From positions 7,822-29,608 of the forward strand of contig MSJI02000316.1 of the NCBI GenBank assembly GCA_001931905.2: a stretch of 21,787 nucleotides of DNA, read 5' to 3'. The translations under genes and the position numbers were made by a program. A model generated the notes under the pieces. The model was not told where the DNA came from, did not search any database, and saw nothing but the letters and a program-made list of their open reading frames with translations. The stretch comes from Cladosporium sp. IMV 00045 (taxonomy: Eukaryota > Ascomycota > Dothideomycetes > Cladosporiales > Cladosporiaceae). Shown here piece after piece: positions 17,584 to 21,787 of the stretch (within the stretch, counting starts at the first letter, position 1; each line of letters opens with the position of its first letter).

Positions 17584-19575
17584 ATGCTGAAACGGCTCCT
17601 ACCATTTGTGGCGCTTCTGCCCAACCTACTGAACGCCCAAGACACCGGAGTCATCCCCTTCACTTTGGATGGCGCTCTCGACAGTGCTACGGCAGATACT
17701 TCTGATTACAACACCGGTGGCAAGATCTCTGTCAATGGTGTGAGCATCAAGATTCCAAAGAACTTGCAGTTCCAGTTTCCGGCTGCCTTTGTCGGCCTCA
17801 AGAAAATTGCCGCTGGTGGTTTCCTTGGAAACGAAGTCGTGGTATGTGTCTTCGCCCTTTGTCAAGTGAACATAAAGCTGATCATTATAGGTATCGGGTA
17901 ACTACGTTAATGGCGAAGCGATCGCTGGACAGGTCTCTATCGCTCAATTTCAGCTCGAAGCCAACAGCGGCAAGATCAAGTCCTTGGGCTTTGATGGAAA
18001 AATCACCCTTGTTGGCGGTCAAGTGGTTCGAATCAACGACCCAAACAAGAGGTTCTCTGCAGGTTATGGCGAGAAGCCAGAATTCACTGCAGATGACGTG
18101 AACCCAAGTGTCACGGGTAAGTCCTCTGACATCCTGGCTGTTTCTGTGTTTCCACTAACTCCTTCTTAGCGTTCAGTGGCTTCCCAATGTGTGTGCCACG
18201 ATCTGCGAACGATGAAGCGTGCCCCCAGTCCAACCGCCTCGGCAATTCGTTCACTGCCCCAGATCCAATGACCATGTCACCTTTGAAAGAAGGCGACTAC
18301 ATCGAGTTCGAAGGCATCAAGGTTGGTGACGAGATCATTGCCTATGGGATGGTCGCTCCGAGCGTTCAGATCTTGACATCCGGCGTTCCACCGTTCATCC
18401 GCGTCGAAGACATGCTCATCGGCGTCTGGGACACACAAAACGCTGGAGTGGTTGAGTTCGCCGATAGCAGGATGATTGGTGTCACATCCGAGGCAGGCGC
18501 CACTGTCACTATCTCCAGGATTGAGATTGACCCCTGCACTGGAGAGGAGCACGATGTCGTCGTTGGCTCTGCCACTGCTGCTGGCGCTCGTAACAAATGG
18601 ACCTGGAGAGCCGACTCGAATGTCCAGACCAAGTACGCTCGCGAGTACAAGGCGACAGCGAACGCTGGCACCAAGCTCATGAAGAACGGAGAGATCCTTG
18701 CTGGTCAATACGTCGCTCCCGTTGATGAATGGATCTTCCCAGAAATCACTGCCCCCGGTACCCAGCCAGGCAAACTCGACTTCACTCAGATGACACACTT
18801 GAGGGATGGCATTGGCCCTGACGACGATGGCAACATGTGGGGTCAGCTCTCACCGTGGCCCGATACCAGTGCGCCTGAGCCCTTCAAGAAATGCGATGCC
18901 ACGAACACTCCGCCCACCACCGGAGGCGAGACTGGCGGTGGCACCGGAACAGGCGGCGGTCCTGCCCCCGTCCTCACGCCCACAGCCAACGCCGGTGCCG
19001 ATTTGAAGCTCCGCCCTGGTGTTGCCGTCAAGCTTGCTGGCAAGGCCGACAATGCTGCTGATTTCAAGACCGGAGACCTTACCTACAGCTGGGTCCAGAC
19101 CAGCACTGGTACCAAGCTCACTCTCACCGGGGCGGATACCGCAACGGCATCTTTCACCCTTCCCAGCACCGCTGCTGTCGCCACCTACACTTTCGAATTG
19201 ACTGTGAAGTCGAAGTCTGCCGCAACTGAATCAAAGGATACTGTCATTGTCACCAACGATCCCAAAGGCCTTGACACTGTCACCGTCAACTCCTACACCT
19301 GGACCAACACCCAAGGCGGCACCATCTCGGTGACAGCGCAGAGCAACGTTGTCGATAACACCGCCAGGCTGACCCTTCAGCTTCTCAACCCTAACGCTGG
19401 CAATACACTCACCATGGTCAACGCCGGAAACGGCAAGTGGACTTACAATGCTCGCAGCACCAAGCAGCCTTCTGGTGGTGTTAGGGTTACGAGCAACCTC
19501 GGTGGCGTTGGTACGAAGACCACTCTCTCGCAGAAGCTGAAGCGCTGGCACGCTCGCTTCTTCGAGAATGCATAA
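17584..19575 (+). CDS. uncharacterised secreted protein with PKD-like domain
   Basis: Three exons, 17584-17841, 17891-18116 and 18170-19575, give 629 residues. Intron 1 (49 nt) runs from GTATGT to ATAG. Intron 2 (53 nt) runs from GTAAGT to TTAG with a CTAAC branch site. A signal peptide at about 1-18 (MLKRLLPFVALLPNLLNA) sets the start. Residues 20-410 look beta-rich and extracellular, with the distinctive segment SGFPMCVPRS near 163-172 and cysteines near 169, 179, 284 and 403 that could form two disulfides. A Gly/Thr linker (about 410-426) leads to a PKD/Ig-like domain at about 433-523 (ANAGADLKLRPG, LTYSWVQTS, ATYTFELTV). A further beta-rich C-terminal domain (about 527-629) follows. No catalytic motif is recognised. 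It may bind polymers at the wall or substrate, which is inference from the PKD module and its secreted neighbours. I do not know a functional family for the N-terminal part. Confidence 0.85.
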
Positions 19576-21134
19576 TAGCATCTACCTCTTCCAGCTGGTC
19601 TGGCGTACAGGTCTGATGATGGCGTTCAGGATATGTTTTGTTGTCGCTCTCTTTTTTCCTTTACTGATCTCGATGATGATTTGAGCCTAGTGCACATGTA
19701 TTGCAGACGAATACATACCTATTCATAGTATGATAAACTTTTCACTTCAAACTTTCCACAAAAGTCACGTACTCTAATATCACAAGCTTACATGTCTCTC
19801 TCCGGTGATGTCCCAATCGAGGACGGAACGATCTGAATGCATCTCCGCTTCGCAGCCACGATGTCATTGGCTGGAGCCTTTGACTGCATGTCAATATATC
19901 GGACGTAACCACGCCTGTCAAGTGTAACACTAGCTTACTATATTTTACAATACTTTTCACCCGTCCAATACCATAGCGGTACGTGGGCTTGAGCCTTCAC
20001 GATCCGCGTCTCATACAAATTGAGTCACCTGCATCCCCGGTCGAACACCTCCTAGATTCCTATGACACGTGCCACCCAAGACGGACTCCCTTGCTCCTTC
20101 ATTCGAATCTTACTCAGGTAGGTGTAGCATCCCATGCTGATTCTATTCAAAGTGGGCCTATGCCAAGTCCGATGTTATACAGACTTATAGGCGTCTACGG
20201 TTGTCGGGCCGTCATCACGCTTTTGCCGCCTGTCAAGACGTGAAAAGGTTTCTGCAGATCACCGCCAAGAAGACCTTTCATTTCATGTTGTGTAAGGCAT
20301 GTATCTACCTGTAAACGTGAGGAGGCTCTTCAATACGCGAGGCTCGCTTAAGCACATGAGCAGAGACAGGGTAGGAAAGTCCCACAGTGTCGCACATGAA
20401 GGCGCCGGCTAAAATTGAGAGGCGAGCTCGTGGACTAATGGCTACAACAGAACTCTGGACGTGCTCTGGCCGTGAGCCATACACTACTCTACCTGAAAGC
20501 AGGCGCTAGAACCAGCATGCCGCCACACTCTGTATCCGTCTAGAGATCCAAGCCATGAATCTTCATTCGCCTTTGAGAGGCTTTGCGCGCCTTTGCGCAA
20601 GTTAAGGGCGATATAAGTCAAAATGACGGGCACGCCGATGGCGAGCGATGGCATCTCTTGTGATGAAGACGCTGCTACTCCAAATGCTGATGCTGGTGCT
20701 GACTCCGCCTGGGCATCCAAATCGCGTCCGGACCTTGTCGACCCACGAGGCCACATGTACATGACAGGACAGAGGCACCACAATATTCTGGACTTTTGTG
20801 GACGAGTAGGAAAAATTATTGAGCACGACATACCACCATCAACAAGCGCCGAACATTCTATGGCTCTGCTGGTCAACCTTAGCTTCATGAAACGAAGTGA
20901 GGTAGGCGGCTTGGGTCCGGTACTCTTACTGCAAAAGACGACGGCACATTATGGACGCCCACGGGGTAGACTCTGCATCGCTCTCAATCTAGGCGCCGTG
21001 TGACCGTGGAAGATAGATTGTCCACAAGCCCATCCGTGCCTGACCTGGTACGGAGGTAGAACATCAGCCTGGGGTACCTCTTGGCATGAACCTATTCTCT
21101 AAAGCGACATACGCTTTGTCTGGAAGAAACAATG
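19576..21134. other. 1.6-kb gap upstream of LPMO gene
   Basis: The first 180 nt are probably the 3' UTR of the PKD-like gene. Overlapping open frames on both strands at 20484-21003 (134 codons minus, 126 plus) are the only sizeable ones, and I recognise no domain. A GGCTAA (20407-20412) and a CTGGGG (21069-21074) match short consensus sites for XlnR/Xyr1 and CreA respectively. Such short matches are expected by chance. Confidence 0.5.
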
Positions 21135-21143
21135 TATATATAA
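21135..21143 (+). promoter_or_regulatory. TATA box of LPMO gene
   Basis: TATATATAA lies 142 nt upstream of the LPMO ATG, followed by a C/A-rich leader with no ATG between about 21170 and the start codon. Confidence 0.6.
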
Positions 21144-21284
21144 GACACAATGTAGTCCTGCTTCTGGGTCCGATCTTCTCATCACCATCACAGCATCTGG
21201 ATCTTCGATTCCTACACTTTCGCTAAAAGCCAACTTCGGTGCAGAGCATCGTCCCATCGCTAACGGAACATCAACACCGACACC

Positions 21285-21787
21285 ATGCACTACACTTCGC
21301 TCGCGCAAGACGTCTTCGTCGCCGCTGTTGCGGCGTTGGCCCTCGCTCCGACTGTCGCTGCTCACGGTCACGTCAAGACGATCTCCGTCAACGGCCAGAC
21401 CTACCCTGGTGGAGACCCCGTACGTTGAACAGTTTGTGCAGCTAAGAACTCGATCGTTTACTAATGATATCAGGTCTGGTTTTATTCTCCGGCCAACAAT
21501 CTTCCAGCCCAAGCCGGCTGGTACGCTTTGAACCAGGACAACGGTAAGCATGATCTTTCCTCCTAACGGCCGCAACACTGACACCGCCCAGGTTTCGTCG
21601 AGCCCTCCAAGTTTGGCACTTCGGACATTGCCTGCCACAAGAGCGCGAAGCCAGGCAGCACTGCCGTCCCCGTCAAGGCGGGCGACACCCTCAAGCTGCA
21701 ATGGGACACCTGGCCCGAGTCCCACCACGGCCCGGTCATCGACTACCTCGCCAAGGTCAACAGCCACAGCTCCGCGACCGCCGGGTC
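21285..21787 (+). CDS. AA9 lytic polysaccharide monooxygenase, 3' partial
   Basis: Copper enzyme that oxidatively cleaves cellulose or related glucans outside the cell. Exons seen: 21285-21419, 21474-21543 and 21592 onward, running off the window end; about 134 residues are visible of a usual 230-350. Introns: 54 nt (GTACGT to TCAG) and 48 nt (GTAAGC to CCAG, CTGAC branch). Signal peptide 1-26 ends in VAA, so the mature protein begins with His27 (HGHVKTISVNG), the N-terminal half of the histidine brace. The second copper ligand is in SHHGPVIDYLA, probably His113 by alignment with SHKGPV of Neurospora enzymes. C83 can form a conserved disulfide. The axial Tyr and any C-terminal CBM1 lie beyond the window. 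Regioselectivity (C1 or C4) cannot be judged. Confidence 0.94.

Noticed and set aside
20407..21074. GGCTAA and CTGGGG as XlnR/Xyr1 and CreA sites for the LPMO
   Set aside because: Hexamers this short occur by chance every few hundred bases. Without clustering or conservation they are not evidence of regulation.

Overview
The window reads as nuclear DNA of a filamentous ascomycete (Pezizomycotina), possibly a dothideomycete. Evidence: genes on both strands; short spliceosomal introns (48-87 nt) with GTRNGT-type donors, CTAAC/CTGAC branch sites and one perfect TACTAAC; pyrimidine-rich leaders before ATG; a fungal THI5/NMT1 gene with a eukaryotic TPP riboswitch; and an ascomycete-type class II peroxidase. 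The class-level placement is inference only.

Left half (1-8847), housekeeping metabolism and transcription. On the minus strand lie cystathionine gamma-lyase (CYS3/mecB type, 321-1565) and the TFIID subunit TAF7 (2621-4225). TAF7 is divergent from a plus-strand ankyrin-repeat protein (5314-6429, one intron). Next is a four-exon THI5/NMT1 pyrimidine synthase gene for thiamine biosynthesis (7578-8847). Its leader holds a TPP riboswitch aptamer (7324-7511) directly downstream of a candidate 5' splice site. Bases of the P4-P5 part of the aptamer are complementary to the 7 nt just before that splice site, which is the logic described for Neurospora NMT1. Splicing there would keep an upstream ORF that overlaps the THI5 start out of frame.

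Right half (8848-21787), secreted proteins separated by 1.5-2.2 kb gene-poor gaps. In order: an intronless secreted class II heme peroxidase (10727-11935, +); a bilirubin-oxidase-like multicopper oxidase with a Lys-Thr repeat tail encoded by a 12-nt minisatellite (13445-15409, -); an uncharacterised secreted protein with a PKD-like domain (17584-19575, +, three exons); and an AA9 lytic polysaccharide monooxygenase cut by the window end (21285 onward, +, at least three exons). Three of the four are oxidative metalloenzymes, so the stretch looks like an extracellular redox and plant-biomass-attack neighbourhood. Whether the genes are co-regulated cannot be seen from sequence.

The most informative regulatory structure is the TPP riboswitch/splice-site/uORF assembly. 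The least explained protein is the PKD-like secreted one. No tRNA, rRNA, CRISPR array or intact transposon was recognised.
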